The notes: generated from the letters alone by a model not told the origin. Positions 11,561 through 24,651 are shown, counted from the stretch's first letter. The stretch: 64,000 bases of DNA from Sander lucioperca (GCF_008315115.2 NC_050184.1:1378032-1442031); one strand, 5' to 3'. Numbers and translations are program-made.

Positions 11561-11735
11561 GAAAATGAAAATCTTTAAGTCAAAATTAAAATGTTGGAAT
11601 GTTACAAATTCCAACACAAAACTTTATTTAAATGCTTTAAGCAATTATTTAATAAATTAGAAACTTTCAACATAATACCAAAGAATTTCTAATAAGGGAA
11701 GAAGTTCCACTCTCTTGTTACTTCCGGCTTCTGAA

Positions 11736-12428
11736 TTGGTTGCAGTTCCACCAGAGTTCCATATAGGGGGCGCTCACAGGCCAGTGCAGAATGAATTGGA
11801 CTCTATATACTCGGATATAATTTTTTGTCTAGTAATTTGAATGTTGCATTCGAAAGGGAGGCTAAGAACATACACACTGCTGGGTGTTAAGTGGCTTTTT
11901 TGTTCTAAAAAGCCTTTTAAAATGTCAATGACGTCATACACATCGTACAGCCAGAGATTCTGCTTTACGGCAAGCTCTGAGTCGCTTCCTTTTTTCCCTC
12001 GAGGCATCGACAACACAGCTGACAGGTTAGGCTCTCCCTGTCAATACACGTGCTAGAAAGAGGTTTGCTAATGTTTTAAAGACTACGCCAAAATATTCAC
12101 TCTGACATTCTGGTTCTGCTTCAGATGCCATCAAGCAGGATCTCCGATCGTAATCAGTCCTTCACTGACCAATCAGCATTCATTAGCAGAATGCTAGCGT
12201 GTTAACAACGATTCAACCTGTAAGAAATCGAAAGGACATAAGTACTCGTTCATTCAACTTTCGACCTATAATCCATGTTGAACATGCAAAAATTATAATC
12301 AAATCTGAGATTTCTCAACGACAATCAGGCAAAAGAGACAAATTTAGCCGTCTGGCTCCATAGAGTCCCATTCATTTTGCACTGGAGCGCGTTCACCCCC
12401 AGTGGAACTGTGGTGGAACTGCAACCAA
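11736..12428. mobile_element. TIR element with about 70-bp inverted ends
   Basis: The left end, TTGGTTGCAGTTCCACCAGA, and right end, GTGGTGGAACTGCAACCAA, are inverted copies. The similarity continues about 70 bp inward through GGGGGCGCTCACAGGCCAGT on the left and ACTGGAGCGCGTTCACCCCC on the right. No convincing target duplication and no transposase remnant were seen. The hAT element at 12451 begins 23 bp further on. Confidence 0.7.
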
Positions 12429-12450
12429 ATTCGGTACAATGGGGCTGAAT

Positions 12451-13245
12451 TAGAGCTTAGATCGGCCCAAAAAATCAAGCCCGAACCTACCCGAGCCCGA
12501 GCACGTTGCGTCCGAGACCGGCTCGGCCCGAAACATTAACTGTAATTATGAGCCCAAGCCCGATTTAAACCCAACACTTTTTTAATACGTGGGCCGTTAT
12601 AACTGACATTCTCAACTACAATTCAGAGTTGTTTGAACTGCAGAAATCTGTTTAGAATAATACAACAAGGACGAAGCCTGTAAACTGCGCTGTTTGTTTA
12701 TTCAGAATGGAACGGATCGCAAATGGATCTGAATGAAGAAACGTAAAAAAAAGAAACAATTATGAACAACATATTGTTGTCACTGCCCACGACTTGTTTA
12801 AACTGCTTCCATACCTCCGACTTTCCTCCACAATTGCTCAAAGGTAATTCTCCTGTTTTTCTTTTTTTCTTTACATCTTCAAGCTCCATGTTGCACTTAA
12901 GATACACAATACAGCACAGCAGGCCCGGTGTGATGCGTGCAGAGGAGGAGACTCCGCGCATGAAGTGCTGCATTTTGTAACTGCAGCCTAAATTTTGTAC
13001 ACATTTGTTACTTTTATATAGCTTATATATACATATTTATAATATTTCTGATTATGGCATAGCTTTCTCCCCACCCAATTAGGCTAAATAGGTAATGGAT
13101 AAAAAAAAAAAAAAATGCTTGATCAAGGGTCCGGCCCGGGCCCGGCCCGGCCCGAGGATAGTGGCGGAAATAACGGCCCGAGCCCGACCCGAGGTCGTGT
13201 CGGGCTCGGGTCGGACTCGGGCTTGGGCCGAGAATCTAAACTCTA
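12451..13245 (-). mobile_element. hAT element, copy 1, with BED-finger remnant
   Basis: Seen: the ends TAGAGCTTAGATCGGCCC and GGGCCGAGAATCTAAACTCT(A) are inverted copies, and GGCTGAAT flanks the element exactly on both sides (12443-12450, 13246-13253), an 8-bp duplication typical of hAT. The sub-terminal regions are dense in CCCGAGCCCGA-type repeats. On the minus strand a reading frame from Met at 12889 begins MELEDVKKKRKTGELPLSNC and continues KSEVWKQFKQV, which looks like the start of a BED-finger transposase. The rest of the transposase is missing, so it cannot move itself. A second copy is at 45654-46364. Confidence 0.88.
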
Positions 13246-14266
13246 GGCTGAATAGGGAGTGGAAAGGCTTTCCGTAGACCAGCTTTGATAATCCCCAGTA
13301 AAAAAGAGTCAGTGGGCGGGACATTAAGTCAGACTCAGTGGTGAGTGAAACCGTAGCAGAGGGACAGACACAGAGGTGTAGCCGAGCCAGAGTAGAACAC
13401 TTTTTATTTCATTAACTTAATATACTTAATATACTTGATACAGATCATCTGCAAACAGCCAAAAAACGGCATAGTATCCCTAGTTTAAGGTCATTTAGAA
13501 ATAGTCTTCATAAAATCGTTAAGAGCAATGACAAGTTGATTTTTACACTGTAAACATCCCACTCATTACATCTCATGGTCACTATTCTTTAATTTAAATT
13601 GAATCCACATCCAAGGTCTGCATTCTAGTTGCAATCCGTATTGTTGAGCGTACACGGTCATTGAGAGCAGACTGTACCGTGGGGAGATGGTCAAGAAAGA
13701 AAGGAACAAACAGTCAAGGATGAAGGCATTCTTCATAACTTCTACTGCACGACGTAACTGTATAACATTTGAATTTAAATTTAAAGTAGATTTAGCTCAC
13801 AGCGTCAGGTTGAGCTTCTGTTGTGGGTGGATACAGCGACTGGGATTTAGGCTGATGTTGGCATGTTGCTGGTGCCACACAGGATCTATCACTATCTTCC
13901 ATGGAATTGTAAGTGAGACAGTAATTGCAGAGCATACTGATCATGTCAGTGTTGAATGAAGAATATCTGATGCAATCAGAGGTTATTATGCAATCAGCTT
14001 TTGCTATTTTACTATAAACAGATGTGTTTTCTGTCACAGGCGGTAATCCTGAAAATGCCAACTCCCCCATCAATGATGAAAAAGAAATCAAATTTGATAG
14101 CATGAAGAAGAAATATAAAAATACACAGATGGAACAACAAACAAGTGCATTAAGAGCCTTATTAAACTGAAAGACAAATATCATATCGTATACCTTATCA
14201 GAAGAAATAAGATAAACCCAGAGACAAATGAAATGACAGTTACCTTTGTGTCTGTGATGTTATCAC

Positions 14267-14410
14267 AAGTGGTAAATGGACTGCCTGTTCTAGTCTTAAC
14301 GACTACTCAAAGCGCTTTACACTACAGGCAATGTTCAGCCCATTCACACACACACATTCACACACTGGCTTCAGTATCTTGCCCACTGCTGCGCCAGTCA
14401 ATATTACGAT
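14267..14410 (+). repeat. Fish repeat, GTAAATGGACTGC family, copy 1
   Basis: GTAAATGGACTGCCTGTTCT, then CTACTCAAAGCGCTTTACAC, then CACCATTCACACACACAC-like text, is a pattern seen often in teleost introns. A related copy is at 32342-32445 (GTAAATGTACTGTATTTATA, then GAGCACTTTACAATTTGCC). It is probably the tail of a retroposon; the class is not established here. Confidence 0.5.
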
Positions 14411-15086
14411 GAATTATGTTTTGCCACTGTCTTTGAACATGTTGTAGTACTCCCTAATGCTGACATTTCAGCCTTGGGTATAATCACGAAAGTTGAAGTT
14501 CACATGAAACATTGAATTTAAGCACTATTTCTGGAAATAACAGCAAAATCATCTAAGGACATTGAAATGATGAAAAAAAAATAAAAACTTAATCTCAATT
14601 CGAGGTCCACATTCCTAGAGTTCCTGACCATCTTAAACCGTGTTGTGCTCAATATTTACACATGAAGCCTAAAGGTGCTCTGCTCTGAATAATGGAAAGT
14701 TGGACCTTAAGTTGAGACTTTGTCTTGTAAACAGGACAAATTTGTCCAATTCTGTCAAATAGTGGTCGGGGCTTTCATTTACCCAAACTACACCGAGAAC
14801 CAGGCCTTCATTTAAAACAGGCTAACAATGGAGACATGTCTTTGTATATGGGGATATTTGATCATATAAGCCATCTTCTGACCTGTTGTTATTTAATTTT
14901 CCCTGCGCACCTGATGTCTGGATACATTCAGTATCATGTACCTTTCCACAGCACTGATTCCATCAGTGCAACAACAGATTATTGACATGTGACATGACAG
15001 GAGTGTATCACCACAGTAAATATAGATATATATGTTATGTTTAATTATAATCATCTGATGAATTAATCCATTTAAAAAGCTATCAT

Positions 15087-15275
15087 TGGGTGCCCTGGTA
15101 GCTCAGTTGGTAGAGTCCTCCAAATATAGAGGTTTCCTCCTTGACGCCGCGGCAGTAGGTTCGACCTCAACCTGTGGCCCTTTGCTGCATGTCGTTCCCC
15201 CTCTTTCTCCCCTTTCATGTGTTCAGCTGTCCTGTCAAAATAAAGTCCTAAAATGCCCAAAAAAAAATCTTTCAT
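15087..15275 (+). mobile_element. tRNA-derived SINE, copy 1
   Basis: The head resembles a tRNA: box A TGGTAGCTCAGTTGGTAGAG at 15098 and box B GGTTCGACCTC near 15159. The tRNA-unrelated body carries TGCTGCATGTCGTTCCCCCT and CTTTCTCCCCTTTCATGTGT, and the end is AATAAAGTCCTAAAATGCCC followed by a run of A. A second copy on the other strand is at 25480-25682. Family knowledge: such SINEs are transcribed by RNA polymerase III and copied by a partner LINE. Not a working tRNA gene: the cloverleaf does not close. Confidence 0.85.
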
Positions 15276-16773
15276 GGTTTCATTATATGACTAAATAAAT
15301 TTGCACTTAAATGTACGATATGTAATTTCTGCCACTAGGAGTCTCTCAATAAAAAAAGGGGATGAAAACATGAACTTTTAATGATGTTGTGAAGTTGCGT
15401 GCGGTTATGGGAGTTGTAGTTTTCATTGTTAAACACCGTTTATTCATGTAATTCTAATAAAAAAGCTGCAGTTTCCCCAACATAATTAAGTTTTTCTTGA
15501 TATGATTTGTATTGGTAGCTGAACAGTTAGCGAGCAAGCACGCTAACATTAGCCAGCAGTTAAAGCCACAATATCAAAATATATTTCACATGTCAGTGTT
15601 ACCTTTTGGATGTTTTCAGCACCGGGGAAAAGGGTTTGTCGTAACATTACTCAACGATGCTGAGAGACTTCGCGGGTGGTGGTGGTTGGCGGAATCTTCG
15701 GCAGCTGGAATTCTTCACTTTTTTTCTAATTTTGAATAGTTGTTTTGGTGCCTAAATATAGCTGTTGTCGCCGCAGGAAAGTCACCTTTTATTGGCTAAA
15801 TGCGAAGCGGGGGGATATTTTCGGCACAACACCGGTAACGGAAATGCAACGTTATGGATAGCCCATGTTCGGCCAGACTCAGGCGCCTGGGAGTGATATG
15901 GTCTGCTCACCGACGGATCATTAAACTTTATGTAACTGCCGTTAGTGTCGTTAGCACCCGGTGCTGGAGTTTGTGCTGGCTGGGTTCGGGTTGTAATGAT
16001 AGTGGACTCCAAACTCCATACTGTTGTACTGATGAAATAAGTACTGTGGAAATGTGTCAAGAAATTACCATTACCATGTTAGCACTCTTAGTGGTCTTAC
16101 CTGGGCTTTTAATAACCTTTCAACAAATAGTCTTTGTTTTGTGTGCACGTTTTTTACTTCTGTTACTTTGAGATATTGATATTAATTTCTTAAAATGAAC
16201 AGACTCAACCACTGCTGACAACATTTTTCATTGCATGTCTCAAATTCAGTAACTGCCCATACACAATTTCCAGGTAACCAATTTGTGCACCATTACATCC
16301 ACATCTGGGATTCTTCCTCATGTGGAAACAGTATGCAGCTAAATGCTCCCAGTCTTGCAAGGCCTCGCATCTCCCTCGCACCAACATCCCCCACTGCACT
16401 TCCCTCCCTACCACCTTTACTATACCAAACTAACAGGTTACCTTAAATGATTTCAGGCCAACAGGCTGGACTCGAGTCAATGGAAGCAGACAGAAGCTGT
16501 TTGCTCAAGCAGCGGGACATTGAGAAATGTCAGGTCAAACAGCAGCTGACAGTGTTAATATCTGCTCCTCCTCACTATAATGACTTATATAAACAGAGAG
16601 ATGGCTCTCAGCTGGAGGCTGACAGGCAGAGTGCTGCTGCAAACAGCAGACAGCTGGGTCTTGAATGCATCGCAGAGAGACCAACATGAACATGCCTACA
16701 GACAGACACAGATAGACGGACAGTGCAGTCGGAATATCAGTTTGTTGTGTCTGGAATATTTTCTCTGCAAGGC

Positions 16774-17800
16774 AAGGCAAGTTTATTAATTGAGCACATT
16801 TCAGCAACAAGGCAATTCAAAGTTCTTTACGTCAAACATTAAGGATCAATTAAAAACAATTAAAAACACTGATTAAAGAAAATAGAAAATAAGAGTAAAG
16901 GTTACAGTGCACTGTAAAGCCCTATTTGCACAGGACTAGTATTCCCAGGGGACTTCATGTGATTTAGAAATAACCCCCCCCCCACACGTCTGTGCTTAGT
17001 GAGGCACATTTTTAGGGATAAGCAAGTCTGTATTTTACTCAAATTTACTGACCTTATCCCCCACATATGATGTCAAGGCTCTGTCAAAACTTTCCTTCAT
17101 AATGTCCAACGCAGCCAATCCAACCCCAAATCATGCTGATTCCCACGGGACTAATATTATCATATGAGCTCAGTCTTTCGTGAAATATAGTAGGCCATTT
17201 GCGGTGGAAACAACAGTAATTTTTTGAAATCACTTCTGGGAGAGACAGGAAGCCAGCGTAAAGAGCTCAGAACTGGAGTGATGTGATCCACTTTCTTGGT
17301 CTTAGTGAGGACAAGAGCAGCAGCATTCTGAATCAGCTGCAGCTGTCTGATTGATTTTTTAGGGAGACCTGTAAAGACACTGTTACAGTAGTCGAGTCTA
17401 CTGAAGAAAGAAGCATGGACTAGTTTTCCAAATCCTGCTGAGACATACTCTTAGTCCTTTAACCCTTAGCTATATATTCTTAAGGTGATAATAGGCTGAC
17501 TTTCTAATTGTCTTAATGTGGCTGTTGAAATTCAGATCTGAGTCCATGACTACACCAAGATTTCTGGCTTTTTCCGTTGTTTTCAACATTGCAGATTGAA
17601 TCTTAGAGCTGACTTTTAATCGTTCCTCTTTGGCTCCAAAAACAACTACCTCAGTTTGTGTCTTTATTTAATTAAAGAAAGTTCCAGCACATCCAATCGT
17701 GGATTTGCTCATGCACTTACTCAGTGTTTGTATTGGAGAATTAGTCCCCTGGTGATAAGGTTATGTAAATGTGTGTGTCGTCCGCATCATTATTTTTGTC
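16774..17800 (-). mobile_element. Antisense LINE (L2/Rex-like), RT and 3' end, broken
   Basis: Read on the minus strand from 17800 leftwards, frames patch together reverse transcriptase blocks: DADDTHIYITLSPGD (the YADD catalytic box with Asp for Tyr), then KARNLGVVMDSDLNFNSHIK, KLVHASFFSRLDYCNSVFTG, and LQLIQNAAALVLTKTKKVDH followed by ITPVLSSLRWLPV. These are the C-terminal blocks of CR1/L2-group LINEs. Frames change several times and stops are frequent. About 300 bp of unrelated sequence (16921-17220) interrupts the 3' part, and the last segment (16774-16920) resembles a LINE 3' untranslated region. Dead. Confidence 0.8.
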
Positions 17801-18681
17801 AATAAAATGCACTGAATGGACGGTAAATGCAGTTGAAATCCGTGTGTTCAGTGCTGACAATCTGCTGAATCTCTTAACTCCTAACTTGTGACTGGTGGTA
17901 GAGGGCCACTGATTAACACCTCAGCATTCAGAGAGCTGACTGTGTTCAGCAGATCCATAAAGTCTCGTTACAGCACCACGTGCTGCCACGTTATGCAGGA
18001 TTCTTTCTGCCAAGTCGGAGAGCAGAGTATTTGGGTGTTTGTAGTTAACATGTCTCTTATATTTTTTTTCTTATATTTCTTACAGCAGAGTCACCTGCAA
18101 TCCAAGTATGAGTTGGCTTTCCCTGTAGCCTTTTACTTTTTGATTTACTCTCGGTCCTTACCCTGCTGTGTGACGATGATACATAATCCAGGTCATCAGA
18201 TGGAGATCCAGGGTCCTGCAGCAGTGGAGAAAATCTGTTGTCCAGTTGCAGAGGTTTTTTGTTGCTAGTTCTCCTTTTCGCAGCTGTCTATGGCTGTGTC
18301 CTGCTAAGCAGAGGGGTTGAAGAGGCGATCTGCCTGGATGATAATGCAGGCCAGCCGGTCATATCACAAATCTCAGGGCTCTGTGCCCTGTCGGTTACTC
18401 GTCCTCCCATTTCCCAGGAAAATGATTTACTCTTAGGCTTGGAGCCAAGAGAGTTCCAGGGAAGACCACACCTGGTACAAGGCCTTCCTGTTCTTTGCAG
18501 TCTTGTTGGTGCTAATTAGCCATGTGTTAGCATGCTTTTGTCCACGGAGTTTAACCCCGAAAAGACAAGTTAACCACAGGTTCCCGTTAATCTTATGATG
18601 GACATGTGTTGTGATATTTAAACAACGAACCGTCAACCGCAAAATAAAAGCTTCTTATTTACGAGAGCGGTCTGAGAGACC

Positions 18682-19287
18682 CAGGGGCGATTGTAGGATC
18701 AGACCTTTAGGGTGGCTCAGCCCCTAATGAGAATGTGACACGGATACAGTGTCTTGCAAAAGCATTAACCCCCCCCCCACACACACACACACACACACAC
18801 TAAATCAGTAATTTCACTAGCCGATAATCTCTGAGCTCACTACTGAACAACGACGTCGGCTAACGTTTTTTGACACTATGATGGAACGAAACCTGACACT
18901 TTATAGGTCACATTAATAACGACCAATTTGACACAATGTCCTAACATTCAGCAATTTTAGTTAATTACGTTTCAATTTGGGTTATAATCTGCGCCATGAA
19001 ATTACCAACTTCTTCTCTTTCTCTGGGGACTACCAACGTTAAACTTTATAACCGCACTCCTGCTCTCCTCCTGACAGATTAGATAGAGACTCAGCAACAC
19101 AGGATATTAAACCTGTTTCAAGTCCTTTGAACCTGTAATTGTTTTTCCTATGTCACTAACAGACAAGTTTGCAAACTCTCACTTGAAGCACCGAAATTGA
19201 TTTTTTTATTATCATAATTTTTAGGGGGGCTGAGATGAAATTTAGGGGGGCTTGAGCCCCCCTAAAAAGGGTCTAAAATCGCCCATG
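18682..19287. mobile_element. hAT element, 606 bp, perfect 8-bp TSD
   Basis: Seen: the left end CAGGGGCGATTGTAGGATC and right end TAAAATCGCCCATG are imperfect inverted copies. GAGAGACC flanks both sides exactly (18674-18681, 19288-19295). Sub-terminal GGGTGGCTCAGCCCC and GGGGGGCTTGAGCCCCCC are also inverted and each nearly self-complementary. A (C)n(AC)n tract lies at 18769-18800. No transposase remnant, so non-autonomous. Confidence 0.88.
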
Positions 19288-21084
19288 GAGAGACCTCCAG
19301 CTCACAGCGAGGTGTCTGAGCATGACTGGACGAGCTAGAGGCCGGGGCAGGCGCTTGCTGGCTGTCGCCTCACTTCATGGAGGTTCTCAACTCTGAAAAC
19401 TTTGAAGCAAATTGTCAATTCGGCATCAATTTACGCAAGACTGCCTATATTCGAAATCTAAACAGTTAATTTCTAGCCTAAAACGTTGTCAGAAGTGAAT
19501 TTAATGATGAATAAGATGGTGAAAATTGTTAAAAATGTCCCGTTGTTGGTTGTTGCTCTGTCTGCAAGTTGGCAGTGTGCGTGACTTATAAGTTTGACCA
19601 ATCAAGTACACCTAGGCAAAGGGAAAAGGGAAAAGACCCTGCTCTGAAGTAGGAGCTAAAAAAGTACGCTACTGTGGCGAGAGGAACTTAAAAATCCCCA
19701 AATTTTTCCTGTCGGAACACGACGAAAAAAGTGTTCTAGGAACATTTAGTTCTAAGAACTGCAAAAATTCCTCCGGTCAGAAAGCCCCTAATGAAGGCAT
19801 CTTGCTGCTAATTAGCTTTAGCTAAGTACTATGTTTCCAGTCACTGCAGTACAGGCTTGTGCTTTTGGTAGGCCACGCTCACGCAGCACTGAGGAGGTCA
19901 TACAAATGTTGAAATACGGCGATAGCCTACTTTATCTACAAAACAATGTATAGTCATTAGAGTTGTAAAAATAGGCATGTGGTCCTGCATCAGCACAGAA
20001 GTAGAGCCACTCATGGTTCCAGCTTTGTTCAGTTTGGTGCATTTTGTCAAGTGCCCCCCCCCATCACTTTCCACCGTACATTTACTTTTTGATTATTATT
20101 GGGCAAATTCTATATCTAAGTACTCCTCCAGCCTTCAACAGTCTGTAGAAACCTTTACCTTTTTTCTGTCTGAATCTGTGTAGCCTATAGCAGCTCTTTA
20201 CCATTTCTGCTGTATTTTTTCATGTGAATGCATCAATGGTTTTCAACACTACGTCAGATATGTGCAAGTAGCTGAAAATAATACACACCATCAGGCCAAT
20301 CAGAATCAAGTATTTACTGTGGTCATTGTACAAGTGTTTGTAAAAACTGATCACATAAATAAAGAGCAGATGAGGTTGTAGTGCGCTGCAGCCACTCAAC
20401 ACCTACATTTCATCCAAACCACAGGAACTAGAGGGGCTTAACACTTTTCTACCCACTCAGTCAGTCAGACAGCACCCTGGGCTCAGTTTAGTTTCCACTG
20501 AGGGAGGAGGAGAGGAGAACACTCTGAGTGATAAATAAAGAAGAAAAGAAATCCTACAAACATTCCATCAGTGGGTATGATTTAAATTCCTCTGCTTTTC
20601 TGGCAGCTTTCTTGAGTAGGTCTTGTCTTATTATTTATTTATTTGCTTTAAAGCTCCTTGCTTTGCTTCTTGCCAAACTAAAGCGGCATCTGTTTTTTAG
20701 GCAATTTCTAATTAACATCTACCCCCCCCAGCGCCCCAACTCTATTGCTCATTATGGGAATGATGTAAATATATGTGCTCATCCTTTTTGATTTGTTGAC
20801 ATGGGAGCATGCCAGTTGACAGCGTGCCCAGTCAAAGGGCTTAAAACTGCAAATTTTAATAGCAGCTGAGACTAATATTAGGCACCGCACTCATTGACAT
20901 TCAGGTGCAAACAGCCATGTCAACACACTGTGAACTGGGGGGCTGCAGGAGGACGGGCACAGGAATGGGGGTGCTGATATTTGTAGATTTTTAAGGGAGG
21001 GGCCCCTCTGCTCAAGCTTCTTGAATATAATTCAACACATTTCCTCATTGATTTAAAAAAAAAAATAGGTTGTTGTTAATGTAA

Positions 21085-21102
21085 ATGGCTGTGTGTGTGT
21101 GT

Positions 21103-21151
<49 letters not shown>
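21085..21151. repeat. (GT)n microsatellite
   Basis: GT dinucleotides with one GG interruption near 21104. Confidence 0.95.
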
Positions 21152-21153
<2 letters not shown>

Positions 21154-21348
21154 GAGGCACCCCACATCCCCCAACCCCACCTCCTTATCTCAGGCCGACA
21201 GTTGTCAGGAATCACGGGCAGAGGCCTGAGTTAGCGAGGCAGGCAGGCAGGCAGGCCTGGGGATATGGATCAAAGAGACAGAGCTGGAGAACCAAAGCAG
21301 CTCTGATCCCCCAACACTGAAACCCACTCTGCTCTAGCCGTACTCGCC

Positions 21349-21350
<2 letters not shown>

Positions 21351-21390
<40 letters not shown>
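21351..21390. repeat. (CT)n microsatellite
   Basis: About 40 bp of uninterrupted CT. The minus-strand Arg-Glu run it encodes is an artefact. Confidence 0.95.
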
Positions 21391-21393
<3 letters not shown>

Positions 21394-23574
21394 CAACATC
21401 AAATAGCGAGCCAGAGAACTCCACCATTCCAAAGCAGGCTAAATCGTCCTCTCACAACAAACCGGAGAGGAAATGAGTATCGCTAGCGGAGAAATGTGTT
21501 CTTCTTTACTCGTGTGATGTGTTGATGTGTTGGGGTCACTGTGGAAAGTAATAGTTTCATCTTCAGTGGCAAGTCACTAAGTTGTCTGACCTGACAAAAA
21601 CGGATTAGTGGGCCAGCATCACTGAAGAAAAAAACTCACCACTTAGAGGGCTCTAAAGCAGAATAGATTTATGGGAATTTGTCAAAAAGGGTGGTTAAAA
21701 ATAAGGCTTTATTTTTGCAGGCTTTCTTAGGGGAGAGGGGGGTTGTAACAACTCTGATGGTGAAGCTGTGGAAAGGGTTTCTCTTTACACATGCAGTGCC
21801 ATCACAGGGATGGAATTTCATACTGTCATTTTGTCTTTCTGTCAATAAGACTTGGAATTGGCTGCACACTCCATCTCCACATGAAAGTCAGCCTCTAATT
21901 CTTTCCCATTCAATTTGAGAGGAGGAGGCGCAGAATGGCTCGTGTGAATTACATTCCAAATGCAATATAGCTGTTTCAAATTGAATTATTGCCTGTCAGA
22001 CGTACAGCATATGGTCTTCCTGTAATTTTGAAGTGGGATCTTAGGAAATCCATCCTACATTGTTATCTCATGTAAATGCCTGGGAGCATGATGAAAGGGT
22101 CAACGACAGTAAAGCCATAATGGAAAAGCTTCAGCTGAGCCTCGGAGCAGTTCAGAACAGACTGAGAGGACAATAAACACAGAATGCAGCAGCATTCTCT
22201 GTTGATGCATTTCATGTCAGGAATGAATACCATTTCAATCAAAATGAATTCACTGGAGATGTTTTGATTTAAATTTGATGGTATTCCTTCCACAGTCAAG
22301 TCATATGTTGGTGCTCTGTCCAAACATATATCAGTAGATAAAAGCAGTCCTTCCTTAAGCTCATAAATATACCTGAAAGCTCTACAGATTGATGTGGCCA
22401 TTTCAAATTCAGATTGTACTATTTGAAACAAATCAAACAGCAGAAAATTAGAAACTACAACATACTATGAATGATAATGTTGAGATTATATAGAAGGTAG
22501 CACACGGCATCAGCTTCCTTTAGAGTGGCTCCATTTTAATTACTTCAAATCTCAGATTTTCCCTTTCAATTTCCCTTTAGGAGCTTTACGTTATAAACAC
22601 CATTTTTACCACACAGACAGCTTCATTTAAATAAACTGGTATGTGCTTGTTCCACTGCATCCTTTATGCTACTATGTGATGCTTGAACTGACTGAAATAT
22701 TTGAACTAAAGACAACATGTCATGGCTGACCTTTAGTTTCACTTCATTTACCCAGCATGGCATTGTATGGAGGAAATATTTATTCATAATTCAAATTGAA
22801 AGTCCAAAGAGAAATTGAAAGTCCAAAGAGAAAACGAAGCGAGATCAAATTAAAAATATTATTATTTTTTAAAATTTTCCATTGATCAAATTAAAAATAT
22901 TATTATTTTTTTTTAATTTTCCATTTGGCTTTTCCATTTGGATTTAATATTTGGCTTTTGAATTTAAATTTAACATTGGCTTTTCCATTTGGATTTAATA
23001 TTTGGCTTTTGAATTTAAATTTAACATTGGCTTTTAATTTGGATTTAATATTTGGCTTTTGAATTTCAATTTAACATTGGCTTTTAATTTGGATTTAATA
23101 TTTGGCTTTTCGATTTCAATTTAACATTGGATTTTCATTTGGATTTAATTTTTGGCTTTTGAATTTACATTTAACATTGGCTTTTCATTTGGACTTGACC
23201 CATGTCAATGTAAATGAGGAGGCGTGGCCCAAAGGCTGGTGGGAGGGTTTGAAACGAAAGGGGTGCAGAGGCACCTTATGAACAGCAGGGGGAACTGACT
23301 GCTGGGGAGCACACTGAGGAGCATCTGTCTGCAGCTTGGCCACCAGGCTGGCTTAGCCTCTTATTTCACATGATAGAAACTGATGATGTAGGCTAAACAC
23401 AAACCACATTTCATGCAACAACAGTGAAGTTTTCATGTAGATACTATAATTGGGCCCGTGTTAGTGAGGACTAGATTAGGACTGTATTTAAAGCTGATTC
23501 TGGTTTCCAACTTCGCCCCAGGTGTGTCTGTTTAAAACACGGACGGAGACAACTTCTCTCTTTTGATGTTTTAT

Positions 23575-23859
23575 TTAATTAAGCAACAGTACAAACATGG
23601 GTGTGGGTAGCTCTGCTACGTGTGTTTGTGTGTTGTCAGATCTCGAGGACACACACACACGCACACACACACACACACACACAATCTCAACCGGGTAGTC
23701 ATCGTCCGAACTGCGACCTCTCCTTTTTCTTTCTCTCACTTTTTTCTCCGGGTAGTGCGTCAGTGTGAGGTGCATGTCCGCGCTATTCTCCGACATGTAC
23801 TCACAACAATCACTCCTGATTGACGGCCTTTTGTACAGCCTGTGTACTTTTTCGTTCAT
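23575..23859 (-). other. Open frame in left foldback arm
   Basis: A 94-codon frame begins MNEKVHRLYKRPSIRSDC and includes a basic RERKRRGRSSDDDYP stretch before entering the (AC)n repeat. I recognise no domain. The first 30 or so residues are nearly identical to those of the right-arm frame at 24425-24682, after which the two diverge by frameshifts, so at most the N-terminal part is an old coding segment. It reads towards the outside of the element. It could be an exon of the lost transposase or chance. Confidence 0.3.
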
Positions 23860-24424
23860 TTGATTTCCGATTTTGAAACGATATCCAAATTTGAAAAATG
23901 GGTCATTTTAAACCTTGTTAATATTGATGACAATGTGCTCAAACGGAAAACGTGTGTGAAATAGCAGATCGAAATTATAAAAAAGTAATCGATTCTATAA
24001 TCTAGATCGGGAGTTTGCCGTAGCAGCAGCAGCAAACAACTGGAAACTTCTTAAAATTTTTGTCTGCTATTTCACCACTAAATTCACTATTGAGACTTTT
24101 TTATGCGAGCAATTAACTGTGTAGAGTTTGAATATGGGCAGTTTTACAAACATTGATGGCCAACTGCACATTTTCTCCAATGTTGTCAGAAGCTCCAGTC
24201 TGACGGGACAGCCAGCTGGTGGCGGCCGGGATCGCCTCCCTGCTGGCCGGCCAGTGATGCTCACAGACACCGCTGTCAGCTGGAAGTCTCTCAATAGAAT
24301 CATGGACAAGTTTATTTACTGAAATATGGCTCGTTTTACGTTTGAACACATTGTCATCAATATTAACAAGGTTTAAAATGACCCATTTTTCAAATTTGGA
24401 TATCGTTTCAAAATCGGAAATCAA

Positions 24425-24599
24425 ATGAACGAAAAAGTACACAGGCTGTACAAAAGGCCGTCAATCAGGAGTGATTGTTATGAGTACGTGTCAGAGAATA
24501 GCGCGGACATGCACCTCACACTGCGCGTACCACCCGGCGAAAAAAGTGAGAGAAATAAAAAAGGAGAGGTCGCAGTTCGGACGATGACTACCCGGTTGA

Positions 24600-24651
<52 letters not shown>

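Noticed and set aside
15087..15170. Functional tRNA gene
   Set aside because: A and B boxes are present but the stem pairing does not close and a SINE body with poly(A) follows. The same holds for 25480-25682.
22925..23200. CRISPR-like array of about 50-bp units
   Set aside because: Units are contiguous AT-rich tandem repeats without unique spacers, inside an arm of a foldback element in a fish genome.
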